A stretch of DNA of 64,000 nt, from positions 1 through 64,000 of the forward strand of contig JACJXS010000010.1 of NCBI GenBank assembly GCA_020636545.1. Reading direction: 5' to 3'. Source of the stretch: Chitinophagales bacterium. GTDB lineage: Bacteria; Bacteroidota; Bacteroidia; Chitinophagales; JADIYW01. Position 1 is the first letter of the stretch. The number at the start of each line of letters is the position of its first letter. Of the stretch, positions 33,642 through 43,550 are shown in pieces. The notes under the pieces were generated by a model. It saw only the letters and a program-made list of their open reading frames with translations, searched no databases and had not been told where the DNA came from. A program made the position numbers and the translations under genes.

Positions 33642-34955
33642 GTGTCTAAGTGGAAATTTGAACGAACTAACAATAGCTTACCTGAAGTTTATTCAAGTAT
33701 TTCTGTAACGCAAGGAAAAAATAAATGGAAAAAATTCTTAGCGTTTTTAGGACCTGGCTTAATGGTGGCAGTTGGCTATATGGACCCAGGAAATTGGGCT
33801 ACAGATATTGAAGGTGGTGCAAGATTTGGATATACCTTATTAAGTGTCATATTAATCTCCAATATTTTTGCCATTTTTTTACAATACCTATCTTTAAAAT
33901 TAGGAATTGTAACAAATAGAGATTTAGCACAAGCTTGTAAAGATCATTATAGCAAACCAACGGCATTTATACTTTGGATTTTGGCTGAAATTGCTATTGC
34001 AGCAACAGACTTAGCTGAAGTAATAGGTTCTGCAATTGCAATACATCTTTTATTTGGAATTCCAATAACGATTGGAATTATTATTACAGTTATAGATGTT
34101 TTTATTCTTTTATTATTACAAAACCGTGGTTTCAGGTATATTGAGGCTTTTGTTGGTGGATTAATTTTTATCATTTCCTTCTGTTTTGTGTATAATTTAT
34201 TACTAGCTCAACCAGAAATTGGTGCTGTTTTGAATGGCTTAATTCCAAAGGTTGATATCATACAAAATGCAGATATGTTGTATATTGGAATAGGCATTTT
34301 GGGTGCTACGGTAATGCCTCATAATCTATATTTACATTCTAGTATTGTTCAAACAAGAGCTTATGGCAAAGATAATATATCCAAAAAAGAAGCCATTAAA
34401 TATGCTACTTTAGATTCAACTATTTCATTACTATTAGCATTTTTTATCAACGCCGCTATACTCATTTTAGCAGCCGCTACTTTCCATAAAAATGAATTAT
34501 ATGAAGTAACACAAATAGAAGATGCCTATAAAATGTTAGAACCACTTTTAGGAGCATCATTAGCACCGACATTTTTTGCTATTGCACTTTTAGCCGCAGG
34601 ACAAAACTCAACCCTGACAGGTACATTATCAGGGCAAATTGTAATGGAAGGATTTATAAATTTAAAAATAAAACCTTGGGCTAGAAGATTAATTACTAGA
34701 CTTATTGCCATAATTCCAGCATTAATTGTTTCAATATGGATGGGAGAAAGAGGCACTGACAGATTATTGATATTTAGCCAAGTAATCTTATCACTTCAAC
34801 TTAGTTTTGCAGTAATTCCTTTAGTTTTATTTACTAGTGATAAAGATAAAATGGGAGAATTTGCCAATTCTAAAATATTAACAACATTCGTGTGGTCAAT
34901 TGCACTAATTATTATTTCCTTTAACTTATATATGCTTTCTGGATTTATAAGATAG
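33642..34955 (+). CDS. mntH: Nramp-family divalent metal transporter
   Basis: 437 residues, about eleven membrane helices. The metal-binding motifs are intact: GYMDPGNWATDIEGG in helix 1 (DPGN) and GATVMPHNLYLHSSIVQTR in helix 6 (MPH). The methionine in MPH favours Mn2+/Fe2+ transport coupled to protons. The start must be the GTG at 33642, because the conserved N-terminus LPEVYSSISVTQG begins 14 codons later and a TAA lies 12 nt upstream in frame. It converges with hisB 6 nt away. Confidence 0.93.
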   Translation: MSKWKFERTNNSLPEVYSSISVTQGKNKWKKFLAFLGPGLMVAVGYMDPGNWATDIEGGARFGYTLLSVILISNIFAIFLQYLSLKLGIVTNRDLAQACKDHYSKPTAFILWILAEIAIAATDLAEVIGSAIAIHLLFGIPITIGIIITVIDVFILLLLQNRGFRYIEAFVGGLIFIISFCFVYNLLLAQPEIGAVLNGLIPKVDIIQNADMLYIGIGILGATVMPHNLYLHSSIVQTRAYGKDNISKKEAIKYATLDSTISLLLAFFINAAILILAAATFHKNELYEVTQIEDAYKMLEPLLGASLAPTFFAIALLAAGQNSTLTGTLSGQIVMEGFINLKIKPWARRLITRLIAIIPALIVSIWMGERGTDRLLIFSQVILSLQLSFAVIPLVLFTSDKDKMGEFANSKILTTFVWSIALIIISFNLYMLSGFIR

Positions 34956-34961
34956 CAAATA

Positions 34962-36095
34962 TTATAGCAAACCTTTAGTTGTTGGCAATTCGTTACCATC
35001 TTTCTTAATTGCCATTTTTATAGACTTTGCAACTGCTTTAAAAATAGCTTCAATTTTATGGTGTTCATTATCGCCTTCCGCTTTGATATTCAAATTACAT
35101 TTAGCAGCATCACTAAAACTCTTCCAGAAATGATAAAACATTTCAGTTGGCATATCTCCTACTTTTTCTCTGGAAAATTTAGCCTTCCAAACCAACCAAC
35201 TTCTTCCTGAAAAATCAATAGCAACTTGTGCTAAAACATCATCCATGGGCAATAAAAAACCATATCTATTAATACCACGTTTATCGCCAATTGCTTGATA
35301 AAATGCTTCGCCTAATGCAATAGCAGTATCTTCAATCGTATGGTGTTCATCAATATGCAAATCACCTTTCACTTTAATTTCTAAATCACAACCAGAATGA
35401 CGAGATAATTGTTCCAACATGTGGTCAAAAAAACCTAATCCTGTATGAATTTTTGATTTCCCATTCCCATCTAAATTCAAATTTATTTGAATTTGTGTTT
35501 CATTCGTATTTCTTTGAATTGAAGCTGTTCTGTTAGGTTTACAGATAAAATCTGCAATTTTATTCCACTCATTTGTTTTTAAAGCGATAAATGGTTTTAG
35601 TGCTTTCTGATTTAATTTATCATCATCTGTCGTATCTGCACTTCTTCCAATTAATATACCTTTTGCACCAATATTTTTAGCTAATTGAATATCAGTTAAT
35701 CTATCACCAATAACTAAAGAATTTTCTAAATCGTACTTTGAAGTATCTAAATATTTTGTCAATAAACCTGTATTTGGTTTTCTTGTTGGAGCATTATCTT
35801 TTGCAAAAGTTTTATCAATATAAATATCTTCAAATTGTACACCTTCAGTTTCTAAAATAGACAGCATCAAATTATGTGGTCCCCAAAAAGATTTTTCAGG
35901 AAAGGATTTTGTACCTAAACCATCTTGGTTTGTAACCATTACTAATTTAAAATTACTTTCATTGACTATCCTTTTTAGTGCCGAAATAACATTGGGTAAA
36001 AATGCTAATTTTTCAAATTTATCTGTTTGGAAATTATCTTTGGGCTCTACAATAATTGTTCCATCTCTATCTATAAATAAAACTTTTTGTTTCAT
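34962..36095 (-). CDS. hisB: Bifunctional histidinol-phosphatase / imidazoleglycerol-phosphate dehydratase
   Basis: 377 residues from the ATG at 36095; a TTG two codons upstream is less likely. The HAD phosphatase domain (about 1-165) carries the nucleophile motif FIDRDGTI and VIGDRLTDIQLAKNIGAKG. The dehydratase domain (about 190-377) has DHMLEQLSRHSG, EDTAIALGEAF and EGDNEHHKIEAIFKA, the manganese-binding histidine clusters. Steps 7 and 9 of histidine synthesis are thus fused, as in enterobacteria. No other his gene lies in the window. Confidence 0.95.
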   Translation of the reverse strand: MKQKVLFIDRDGTIIVEPKDNFQTDKFEKLAFLPNVISALKRIVNESNFKLVMVTNQDGLGTKSFPEKSFWGPHNLMLSILETEGVQFEDIYIDKTFAKDNAPTRKPNTGLLTKYLDTSKYDLENSLVIGDRLTDIQLAKNIGAKGILIGRSADTTDDDKLNQKALKPFIALKTNEWNKIADFICKPNRTASIQRNTNETQIQINLNLDGNGKSKIHTGLGFFDHMLEQLSRHSGCDLEIKVKGDLHIDEHHTIEDTAIALGEAFYQAIGDKRGINRYGFLLPMDDVLAQVAIDFSGRSWLVWKAKFSREKVGDMPTEMFYHFWKSFSDAAKCNLNIKAEGDNEHHKIEAIFKAVAKSIKMAIKKDGNELPTTKGLL

Positions 36096-36129
36096 AATCA
36101 ATTTTAATAGTAAACTACAAAGATAGCCA

Positions 36130-38904
36130 TTATTTCAGTTTATCTTTCAAATACTTGGCGGTAATACTTTCCTTGACATTCAAAATATTTTCAGGGACAC
36201 CTTGAAACAAAATTGTACCGCCTTCGTCACCACCTTTGGGTCCTAAATCAATCAACCAATCTGCACATTTTATTACATCTAAATTATGTTCGATAACTAT
36301 AATAGAATGACCAATTTCAATTAATGCATTAAAAGTATCTAATAATTTATTAATGTCATGAAAGTGCAATCCAGTTGTCGGTTCATCAAAAATAAACAAG
36401 ACCTTTTCCTTTGAATTTCCTTTGCCTAAAAATGAAGCCAATTTCACACGTTGTGCTTCCCCACCTGAAAGTGTTGAGGAACTTTGCCCTAAACGAATAT
36501 AACCCAATCCAACATCTTGCAATGGTTGCAGTTTAGATGCTATATCTTTTTCTTTTTCAAAAAAAATAATGGCTTCATCAACTGTAAGTTCTAATATTTC
36601 TGCAATATTTTTTCCCTGATACTGTACTTCTAAAATTTCATTCTTAAATCTTTTGCCATTACAACTTTCACATTTTAAATGAACATCTGCCAAGAATTGC
36701 ATTTCAACCACTTTTTCTCCTTCACCTTTACATTCATCACAACGTCCACCATCAATATTAAATGAGAAATGTCTTATTTGATAACCTCTAATTTTTGATA
36801 AAGATTGTTTAGAAAATAAATCTCTAATTGCATCATAAGCCTTTATATAGGTAATTGGATTAGACCGAGAACTTCTACCAATAGGATTTTGGTCAATAAA
36901 CTCAATATGTGTAAGTGTTTTATAATGACCACTTATATTTTTATAAAAACCTGCTTTAGTTGGGATTTTTTCTACTTCTGTTTTAAGAATAGGATACACA
37001 ATATCTTTAATTAATGTAGTTTTTCCAGAGCCGCTAACACCAGTAACTACTGTCAAACTATTCAAAGGAATTTCAACAGTTTCATTTTTGATATTATGAT
37101 AAAAGATACCTTCAATTTTAAAAAAATAGTTGGGTTTACGTCTTTGTTTTGGTAACTCGATTTCTATAATATGATTTAGATATTTTGCTGTCCAACTTTT
37201 GTCGTTATTCAGAATTTCATTATAAGTTCCAACAAAAACTATTTCTCCGCCCAAATAACCAGCATTTGGTCCAACATCAACAATAAAATCAGCTTGCCTC
37301 ATCATTTCTTCTTCGTGTTCCACAACAATCACCGTATTGCCTAAGTTTTTTAGATGCTTTAAAATAGCAATCAATTTTCCAGTATCATCTGGATGCAAAC
37401 CAACACTTGGTTCATCTAAAATATATAAAGAATCTGTTAGGTTACTTCCCAAATTTCTAGTTAGATTAATCCGCTGTGCTTCCCCTCCCGATAAAGTATT
37501 GCTAAATCTATTCAGTGTCAAATATTCTAACCCAACATCGCTCATAAATTGTAAACGATTACGCAATTCTAGCAAAATTCTTTTTGCAATATGCTGTTCT
37601 TTCTCTGTAAGTACTATATTATCAAAAAAACTTTTTAAATCTTTAATAGACATTTGCAATACATCTCCAATACTTTTTTGATTAATTTTGACATATTCCG
37701 TATCTGCTCGAAGTCTTGAACCTTTACATTCTGGACAATCTGTTTTTCCTCTATATTTTGATAATAAAACTCGATATTGAATTTTATAGGTTTGTGATTC
37801 AACATCTTTAAAAAAATCATTAATGCCTAAAAATCCTGGACCACCTTTCCATAAAAAATTTAACTGTTCTTTCGACAAATCCATTATCGGTCTATGGATA
37901 GGAAAATCAACGATTGCAGCTCCTTTTATAAATTGTTTTTTCCAATATTCTCCATTTGTAGTACGCCATGGAACAACTGCACCTTCATAAAACGAAATTG
38001 TTTTATCTGGAATTACAATATCACTATCAATTCCTAAAACTGTACCAAAACCTTCGCATGTTTTACAAGCTCCATAAGGCGAATTAAAATTAAATAAGGC
38101 AACCGACGGCACTTCAAACTCCATTCCGTCAAGCTCAAAAGCTGTTGAAAAGCTTACTTTTTCTTTTTGTGGAATATCAATAACACAAGTCCCATTACTA
38201 ATGCTCATTGCCAATTGAATAGAGTCCGCTAAACGATGCAAGTTTTCTTCAGTTTTTTCTGCAACTGCTCTGTCAATTAAAGCAAAAACTGAGTTTGCGT
38301 TTGGTAATTTTGAAATATCTAATTCATCAATAATGACTGCATTTTCATCTACTAATAATCTTTGAATATTTTCAGCTATTAAAGATTGAATACCTTTTGT
38401 AGTAGTATCATGTATTGGTGCTAGAATTTGTATCTTTTGTGTATCATCTAAGGTTTTTATAAAATCCAAAACATCAGCAACTTCATTCTTTACGACTTCG
38501 TTTCCAGAAATTGGCGAATAAGTTCTTCCAATCTTAGCATACAATAATCTGAGGTAGTCATAAATTTCTGTCAATGTGCCAACTGTACTACGTGTTGTTC
38601 CTGTTGTTGTCTTCTGCTCAATAGCAATGGCTGGTGATAGTCCTTTTATATAATCCACATCAGGCTTATCCATTCTGCTTAAAAACTGTCTTGCATAAGA
38701 TGATAGTGATTCTACATAACGCCTTTGTCCTTCAGCAAAAATTGTATCAATCGTCAATGATGATTTTCCACTTCCACTCACACCTGTAATAACCACCAAA
38801 TTATTTCTTGGTATCGTTACATCAATATTTTTAAGATTGTGCATTCTTGCACCTTTCACAATAATATGTTGAGCTTCTAAATATTTCGTTAAAACTTTAG
38901 GCAT
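36130..38904 (-). CDS. uvrA: Excinuclease ABC subunit UvrA
   Basis: 924 residues. Damage-recognition ATPase of nucleotide excision repair. Two ABC modules are complete: Walker A GVSGSGKSSL (about 39-48) and GVSGSGKTTL (about 610-620), and two signature motifs LSGGEAQR. CPECKGSRLR and the pair CDECKGEGEK with CESCNGKRF form zinc modules; GACKTCEGFG is a further one. The early segment reads YSPISGNEV, with no cysteine pair at that place. It could be one of two UvrA paralogs, which many Bacteroidota have. It is divergent from the ECF sigma gene. Confidence 0.94.
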   Translation of the reverse strand: MPKVLTKYLEAQHIIVKGARMHNLKNIDVTIPRNNLVVITGVSGSGKSSLTIDTIFAEGQRRYVESLSSYARQFLSRMDKPDVDYIKGLSPAIAIEQKTTTGTTRSTVGTLTEIYDYLRLLYAKIGRTYSPISGNEVVKNEVADVLDFIKTLDDTQKIQILAPIHDTTTKGIQSLIAENIQRLLVDENAVIIDELDISKLPNANSVFALIDRAVAEKTEENLHRLADSIQLAMSISNGTCVIDIPQKEKVSFSTAFELDGMEFEVPSVALFNFNSPYGACKTCEGFGTVLGIDSDIVIPDKTISFYEGAVVPWRTTNGEYWKKQFIKGAAIVDFPIHRPIMDLSKEQLNFLWKGGPGFLGINDFFKDVESQTYKIQYRVLLSKYRGKTDCPECKGSRLRADTEYVKINQKSIGDVLQMSIKDLKSFFDNIVLTEKEQHIAKRILLELRNRLQFMSDVGLEYLTLNRFSNTLSGGEAQRINLTRNLGSNLTDSLYILDEPSVGLHPDDTGKLIAILKHLKNLGNTVIVVEHEEEMMRQADFIVDVGPNAGYLGGEIVFVGTYNEILNNDKSWTAKYLNHIIEIELPKQRRKPNYFFKIEGIFYHNIKNETVEIPLNSLTVVTGVSGSGKTTLIKDIVYPILKTEVEKIPTKAGFYKNISGHYKTLTHIEFIDQNPIGRSSRSNPITYIKAYDAIRDLFSKQSLSKIRGYQIRHFSFNIDGGRCDECKGEGEKVVEMQFLADVHLKCESCNGKRFKNEILEVQYQGKNIAEILELTVDEAIIFFEKEKDIASKLQPLQDVGLGYIRLGQSSSTLSGGEAQRVKLASFLGKGNSKEKVLFIFDEPTTGLHFHDINKLLDTFNALIEIGHSIIVIEHNLDVIKCADWLIDLGPKGGDEGGTILFQGVPENILNVKESITAKYLKDKLK

Positions 38905-39057
38905 TACAGCGAATTTAAGACTTTATTAGGTTAATCAATGTTAAGGAATGTACAAGATTAAAATCATTTACATAAAATTGTATTAATAATTAATTTGCAC
39001 AAATGATAGACTTCTACATAATTCATTTTATTAACGCATCAACAAAAATAAAAGTTT

Positions 39058-39636
39058 ATGAGAGAAGAATTTTTAAGCGATGAAGTACTCATACATCAAT
39101 ATACTTTAGGCAATAAAAAAAGCTTAGGTACTTTATTTTACAGACATCAAAAAAAAGTAGTTACTTATTTATACTTTAAAGTAAATGACCGACAAATTGC
39201 TGAAGATATTTTTATTGAATCATTTTTTAAAATCATTAAAACGATAGATAATAAAAGATATAAGGAAAATGGTAAGTTTTATAATTTATTAATTAGTGTT
39301 GCAAAAAATTCTAGCATTGACTATTTTAGAAAAATAAAAAACCAACCTAGAATGGTTGATATTAATACGTTTTCGCCTATCAAAAACTTAAAAGATGGCT
39401 ACGAAGATAAAGCATTTATTGAACAGCAAGAAAAAGTATTAGTACAAATAAAAGAAATAATTCAAGAATTACCTGCTGATGAACGTGAAATTGTTGTACT
39501 CAAACATTATGCAGATTTGACTTTTAGAGAAATTTCAGATTTGACAGGTATTAATCTCAACACCGCATTAAGCAAAATGCGAATCGCTTTACAACGTATC
39601 CGAAAAATGGCTGAACAAAGAGAAATTAAACTTTAA
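39058..39636 (+). CDS. ECF-type RNA polymerase sigma factor (second copy type)
   Basis: 192 residues. Region 2 (DRQIAEDIFIESFFKIIKTID, residues about 45-66, then FYNLLISVAKNSSIDYFRKIKN) and region 4 (LPADEREIVVLKHYADLTFREISDLTGINLNTALSKMRIALQRIRKMA) are present. It is unrelated in detail to the sigma factor at 6168. No anti-sigma gene follows; its stop overlaps by 4 nt the stop of the convergent alkyltransferase-like gene. Confidence 0.93.
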   Translation: MREEFLSDEVLIHQYTLGNKKSLGTLFYRHQKKVVTYLYFKVNDRQIAEDIFIESFFKIIKTIDNKRYKENGKFYNLLISVAKNSSIDYFRKIKNQPRMVDINTFSPIKNLKDGYEDKAFIEQQEKVLVQIKEIIQELPADEREIVVLKHYADLTFREISDLTGINLNTALSKMRIALQRIRKMAEQREIKL

Positions 39637-39965
39637 ATTTCTTCTAATAAACTATCAGGATACCATCTTTTATTATCAAAATCTTGAATACTATCCTTTT
39701 CAATAATAAATCCTTCGTTTTCTAGTAATTGTTGCATCAAAGTAGGTGTTTCAAAATGAAATTTACCGGTAAGCATGCCATTTCTATTGACCACTCGATG
39801 TGCAGGAATATTTGAATCATAATGATGGGCATAATTCATAGCATAACCCACTAATCTTGACGAAGATTTAGCACCAAGAAAAGCAGCTATATCACCATAA
39901 GTACAAACTTTTCCATAAGGAATTTGTTGCACTACTTCATAAACTCTTAGATAAAAATCATTCAT
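39633..39965 (-). CDS. Alkyltransferase-like protein (ATL, MGMT-related without cysteine)
   Basis: 110 residues, only the C-terminal DNA-binding part of MGMT. The winged helix-turn-helix (VVQQIPYGKVCTYGDIAAFLGA) and the arginine finger region SSSRLVG are kept. The active-site motif PCHRV of methyltransferases is PAHRV here (A55), so it cannot transfer an alkyl group. In known ATLs the cysteine is likewise replaced, and the protein flags O6-alkylguanine for excision repair; uvrA is encoded nearby, though divergent. Confidence 0.88.
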   Translation of the reverse strand: MNDFYLRVYEVVQQIPYGKVCTYGDIAAFLGAKSSSRLVGYAMNYAHHYDSNIPAHRVVNRNGMLTGKFHFETPTLMQQLLENEGFIIEKDSIQDFDNKRWYPDSLLEEI

Positions 39966-39985
39966 TAAAAAAGGATATAAAACAA

Positions 39986-40015
39986 AAATAGTTCCTATAA
40001 AAATAGGAACTATTT
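39986..40015 (-). terminator. Terminator of the PF10118 gene
   Basis: A perfect 13-bp stem (aaatagttcctat / ataggaactattt) with an AAAA loop. On the minus strand TTTTTGTTTT follows. It lies 20 nt past the stop at 40036 and just upstream of the ATL gene. Confidence 0.88.
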
Positions 40016-40035
40016 AATACATTTAAAATAAAAAA

Positions 40036-40899
40036 TTATGCGTAAGCTTTGTCCTTAAAGAAATTTTCTAAGAAATGTCTATCATTAATATCATTCGGAT
40101 GAAAATCTTTCTTAAAATATAACAAAAGATGTTTTGATAAATTCCTACCAATTTCTCCAAAAACAATCGTTTTCATTAAAACAGCCAATTCAATCGGCAT
40201 TCTGATTATACTTTTATCTTTATCTTGATAAATAAAATACATTTGTCCTGCAAATAAATAACCCCAAAGCAACAAAGAAGCATGTGCCATACCTGAAATT
40301 CTAAGAATATAACTATCATCAACTTCCTTCAGCACATCAAAACAAACTGCTTTGTGTTCAATTTCTTCAGCGGCATGCCAGTGCAATAACTCCAACATTT
40401 GTGGTGCAATGTTTTTATTTGTAGCCATAGGCTCCAAAAATAAGGCATTGGCTAAAATTGCTGTATAATGTTCTAATGCTGTCGTAACAGAAAGTGCCAT
40501 CTTATCGCCCAATTGAGGTTGCAATTTATTCAGTGAATTTCTTAATACATTTTCATAACTATACTTCCCCGAAAAAGCTGTAAGCTTTAAAAAATCTGCC
40601 ATTAAGTTTGGTTTTAGCCCTTGCTCTTCCATAACTTCCCAAAATCGTTGATGCTCACGAGAGTGTACACCTTCTTGTCCGCAGAAACTATTGATTTCTG
40701 TTCTTAATTCATCACTTTTTACTTGTTTAGAAAATCGTCGAACACTGCGAATAAAAAACTTTTCGCCCTCAGGAAATACAATATGCATACTATTGATAAA
40801 ATGCGTGGCTACTGCACTCCCTAATATCCAATGTTTCTCAACTTTATCAAAATTAAAATGTACGTTTCTAACTTTTAATTTGTGTGCTATTACAGTCAT
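40036..40899 (-). CDS. Predicted metal-dependent hydrolase (PF10118 type)
   Basis: 287 residues with no signal peptide. The features match the PF10118 family: VATHFINSMHIVFPEGEKFFI, CGQEGVHSREHQRF, LEHYTAIL and WHAAEEIEHKAVCFDV. The repeated E/H pairs suggest a ferritin-like di-metal site (E, EH, ExxxEH). The activity is unknown despite the family name. One weakly hydrophobic segment lies at about 205-225. It is a single gene with its own terminator. Confidence 0.8.
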   Translation of the reverse strand: MTVIAHKLKVRNVHFNFDKVEKHWILGSAVATHFINSMHIVFPEGEKFFIRSVRRFSKQVKSDELRTEINSFCGQEGVHSREHQRFWEVMEEQGLKPNLMADFLKLTAFSGKYSYENVLRNSLNKLQPQLGDKMALSVTTALEHYTAILANALFLEPMATNKNIAPQMLELLHWHAAEEIEHKAVCFDVLKEVDDSYILRISGMAHASLLLWGYLFAGQMYFIYQDKDKSIIRMPIELAVLMKTIVFGEIGRNLSKHLLLYFKKDFHPNDINDRHFLENFFKDKAYA

Positions 40900-41082
40900 A
40901 ACTTTAAATTTATTATCATAAAATTAGACCTTAAAACAACTGCAACCTATTATCTTTGGATAAATATACTTTAAAAGAATTAGAACTTATCTTTTGTTTA
41001 AACATCTACATTTATACAAAAAAAAACAAAACTTTATTTGCTATATATTGTTAATGGAGTGAAGAGATAAAATACTTTTTAT

Positions 41083-41090
41083 TATATTTG
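41083..41090 (+). promoter_or_regulatory. -7 element of icd
   Basis: TATATTTG, an exact match to TAnnTTTG, 41 nt before the ATG. A -33 TTG at the usual distance is not seen. The rest of the 232-nt gap (40900-41131) shows nothing else. Confidence 0.6.
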
Positions 41091-41131
41091 AATGCAGAAA
41101 CATCTAAATCAATTTTATAAAATATATCATT

Positions 41132-42400
41132 ATGACACCTGAAAAAATTACAATTAAAGATGGGAAATTAGTAGTTCCAAACAATCCAATAATTCCATAT
41201 ATTGAAGGCGATGGAACTGGTCCTGACATCTGGAAAGCATCTGTAAAAGTTTTTGATGCCGCAGTAGAAAAAGCCTATAACGGAACGAGAAAAATAAATT
41301 GGATTGAAGTACTTTCTGGGGAAAAAGCTTTTAAACAGACTGGCGAATGGTTGCCTAACGATACACTAACAACAATACAAGAACATTTAATTGCAATTAA
41401 AGGACCTTTGACTACTCCAGTTGGTGGTGGTATTCGTTCTTTGAATGTGGCGCTTAGACAAATTTTAGATTTATATGCATGTGTACGACCTGTTCGTTAT
41501 TTCAATGGTGTTCCTTCCAATTCAAAAGTTCCTGACCAAGTAGATATGGTTATTTTCAGAGAAAATACTGAAGATATTTATGCTGGAATCGAATGGTTGG
41601 CTGGCACTCCAGAGGCTAATAAAATCATTCAATTTTTGAAAGATGAGATGAATGTTACTACAAAAATTCGTTTCCCAGAATCATCTTCTATTGGAATAAA
41701 ACCAGTATCTAAAGAAGGAACAGAGCGTTTAGTACGTTCTGCTTTAGAATATGCTGTAAAACACAACAGAAAATCTGTAACCTTGGTACACAAGGGAAAT
41801 ATTATGAAATTTACTGAAGGTAAGTTTAAAGAATGGGGTTATCAGTTAGCTGAAAAAGAATTTGGTGATAAAGTTTTCACTTGGGTTCAATATGATAAAA
41901 TTGCAGTAGAAGATGGAACTTCTGAAGCAAATGAAGCGATGAAACAAGCCATTGCCGAAGGCAAAATCATTATTAAAGATGCTATTGCTGACAACTTCTT
42001 ACAACAAATTATTCTTAGACCAGATGAATACGATGTTGTTGCAACATTGAACTTAAATGGCGACTACATTTCAGATGCATTAGCTGCATTAGTGGGTGGA
42101 ATTGGTATTGCTCCAGGTGCAAACATCAACTATGTAACAGGAATGGCAATCTTTGAAGCAACACACGGAACTGCTCCAAAATATGCTAACCAAGACAAAG
42201 TTAATCCGAGTTCCTTAATTCTGAGCGGTGTGATGATGTTAGAATTTATGGGTTGGACTGAAGCTGCCAACTTAATAGTTAAAGGTATGGAACAATCTAT
42301 AGAAAATAAAACGGTAACTTACGATTTTCATAGATTGATGGATAATGCAACTTTATTAAAATGCTCTGAATTTGGAGATGCAATTATAAAAAGTTTTTAG
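41132..42400 (+). CDS. icd: NADP-dependent isocitrate dehydrogenase
   Basis: 422 residues, close in length to the E. coli enzyme. It oxidises isocitrate to 2-oxoglutarate in the citric acid cycle. The isocitrate site GGGIRSLNVALRQ includes the serine that is phosphorylated in E. coli. NLNGDYISDALAALVGGIGIAPG and HGTAPKYANQDKVNP are family signatures; the Lys-Tyr in TAPKYA is the NADP-selecting pair. It converges with mdh over a bidirectional terminator. Confidence 0.95.
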   Translation: MTPEKITIKDGKLVVPNNPIIPYIEGDGTGPDIWKASVKVFDAAVEKAYNGTRKINWIEVLSGEKAFKQTGEWLPNDTLTTIQEHLIAIKGPLTTPVGGGIRSLNVALRQILDLYACVRPVRYFNGVPSNSKVPDQVDMVIFRENTEDIYAGIEWLAGTPEANKIIQFLKDEMNVTTKIRFPESSSIGIKPVSKEGTERLVRSALEYAVKHNRKSVTLVHKGNIMKFTEGKFKEWGYQLAEKEFGDKVFTWVQYDKIAVEDGTSEANEAMKQAIAEGKIIIKDAIADNFLQQIILRPDEYDVVATLNLNGDYISDALAALVGGIGIAPGANINYVTGMAIFEATHGTAPKYANQDKVNPSSLILSGVMMLEFMGWTEAANLIVKGMEQSIENKTVTYDFHRLMDNATLLKCSEFGDAIIKSF

Positions 42401-42420
42401 TAAGGTTCAGATACTAAATA

Positions 42421-42447
42421 AAAAAGGCTGCCTATAGCAGCCTTTTT
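42421..42447. terminator. Bidirectional terminator between icd and mdh
   Basis: An 11-bp perfect stem (aaaaaggctgc / gcagccttttt) with a 5-nt loop. A run of A on one side and T on the other makes it usable from both strands. It lies 20 nt from either stop codon. Confidence 0.92.
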
Positions 42448-42466
42448 CTATTCTATAAAACAATAA

Positions 42467-43399
42467 TTAGATTACTGTTTTTAAAACATCATTCATCGCT
42501 CTAACAGCGTCAGCACTTTTATTAAAAGCAGCTTGTTCTTCTTCGTTTAATTGATAATCTAATATTTTTTCCCATCCATTTTTACCAATTACAACAGGAA
42601 CACCCATACAAATATCAGATTGTCCGTATTCGCCTTCTAAAGCAACACTACAAGTAACAACTTTTTTCTCATCTCTCAACACTGCTTCAACAAGAGAAGC
42701 TCCAGCAGCACCCGGTGCATACCAAGCAGAAGTCCCAATTAACTTAGTTAAAGTAGCACCACCAACCATTGTATCAGCAGCAACTTTATCTAAAGTTTCT
42801 TTGTCTAATAAAGATGTAACTGGAACACCATTTAAGTTAGCTAATCTTGTAAGTGGAATCATTGTTGTATCGCCATGACCACCAATAACAGCAGCATTCA
42901 AATCAGAAGCTGAACAGTTTAAAGCTTGAGATAAATAGTATTTAAAACGGCTACTATCTAATGCTCCACCCATTCCAATAATTCTATTTTTAGGAATACC
43001 CGTAGATTTCAATGTCAAATAAGTCATAGTATCCATTGGATTAGAGATAATAATAAAAATAGCATTTGGAGAATATTTTAAAATATTTTCTGCCACACCT
43101 TTTACAATACCTGCGTTAGTTCCGATTAATTCTTCACGAGTCATTCCTGGTTTTCTAGGAAGTCCTGAAGTTACTACAACAACATCACTGTTGGCAGTTT
43201 TAGAATAATCATTGGTAGAACCCGTGATTTTTGTATCAAATCCTAATAAATGTGCTGTTTGCATCATATCCATAGCTTTACCATCTGTAAAACCATCTCT
43301 GATGTCTAACATTACTAATTCTGTGCACAATTCTTTACGAGCAATATTATCTGCACAAGTTGCACCAACTGCGCCTGCTCCTACTACTGTTACTTTCAT
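42467..43399 (-). CDS. mdh: Malate dehydrogenase (LDH-like type)
   Basis: 310 residues. NAD-binding VVGAGAVGATCADNIA at the N-terminus with the NAD-selecting aspartate in VMLDIRDGFTDG. The substrate loop GLPRKPGMTREE has the double arginine pattern of malate dehydrogenases, not lactate. The catalytic histidine lies in VIGGHGDTTMIPL. It belongs to the LDH-like MDH group usual in Bacteroidota. Own promoter at 43444-43473. Confidence 0.95.
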   Translation of the reverse strand: MKVTVVGAGAVGATCADNIARKELCTELVMLDIRDGFTDGKAMDMMQTAHLLGFDTKITGSTNDYSKTANSDVVVVTSGLPRKPGMTREELIGTNAGIVKGVAENILKYSPNAIFIIISNPMDTMTYLTLKSTGIPKNRIIGMGGALDSSRFKYYLSQALNCSASDLNAAVIGGHGDTTMIPLTRLANLNGVPVTSLLDKETLDKVAADTMVGGATLTKLIGTSAWYAPGAAGASLVEAVLRDEKKVVTCSVALEGEYGQSDICMGVPVVIGKNGWEKILDYQLNEEEQAAFNKSADAVRAMNDVLKTVI

Positions 43400-43443
43400 T
43401 TTGTATTATTTTTTTATGTAAACTGAAAAATTAAATTTCAATA

Positions 43444-43473
43444 CAAATATACAAAAACATTGATGTTCAACAA
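43444..43473 (-). promoter_or_regulatory. Promoter of mdh
   Basis: On the minus strand TTG (complement of 43471-43473), a 19-nt spacer and TATATTTG (complement of 43444-43451). Both spacing and -7 fit the Bacteroidota consensus. The leader is about 40 nt. Confidence 0.7.
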
Positions 43474-43550
43474 GAATATTTCATTCATTTTAGATTAACT
43501 ATAAGTTATGCAGGTATTTATTACAATAGGAATAAGTTAAAATAAAAACA

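Noticed and set aside
36130..38904. UvrA lacks a cysteine pair at the YSPISGNEV segment
   Set aside because: UvrA proteins vary at this place (E. coli lacks the CPxCG pair too), and the remaining zinc modules are intact, so it is not evidence of unusual function.
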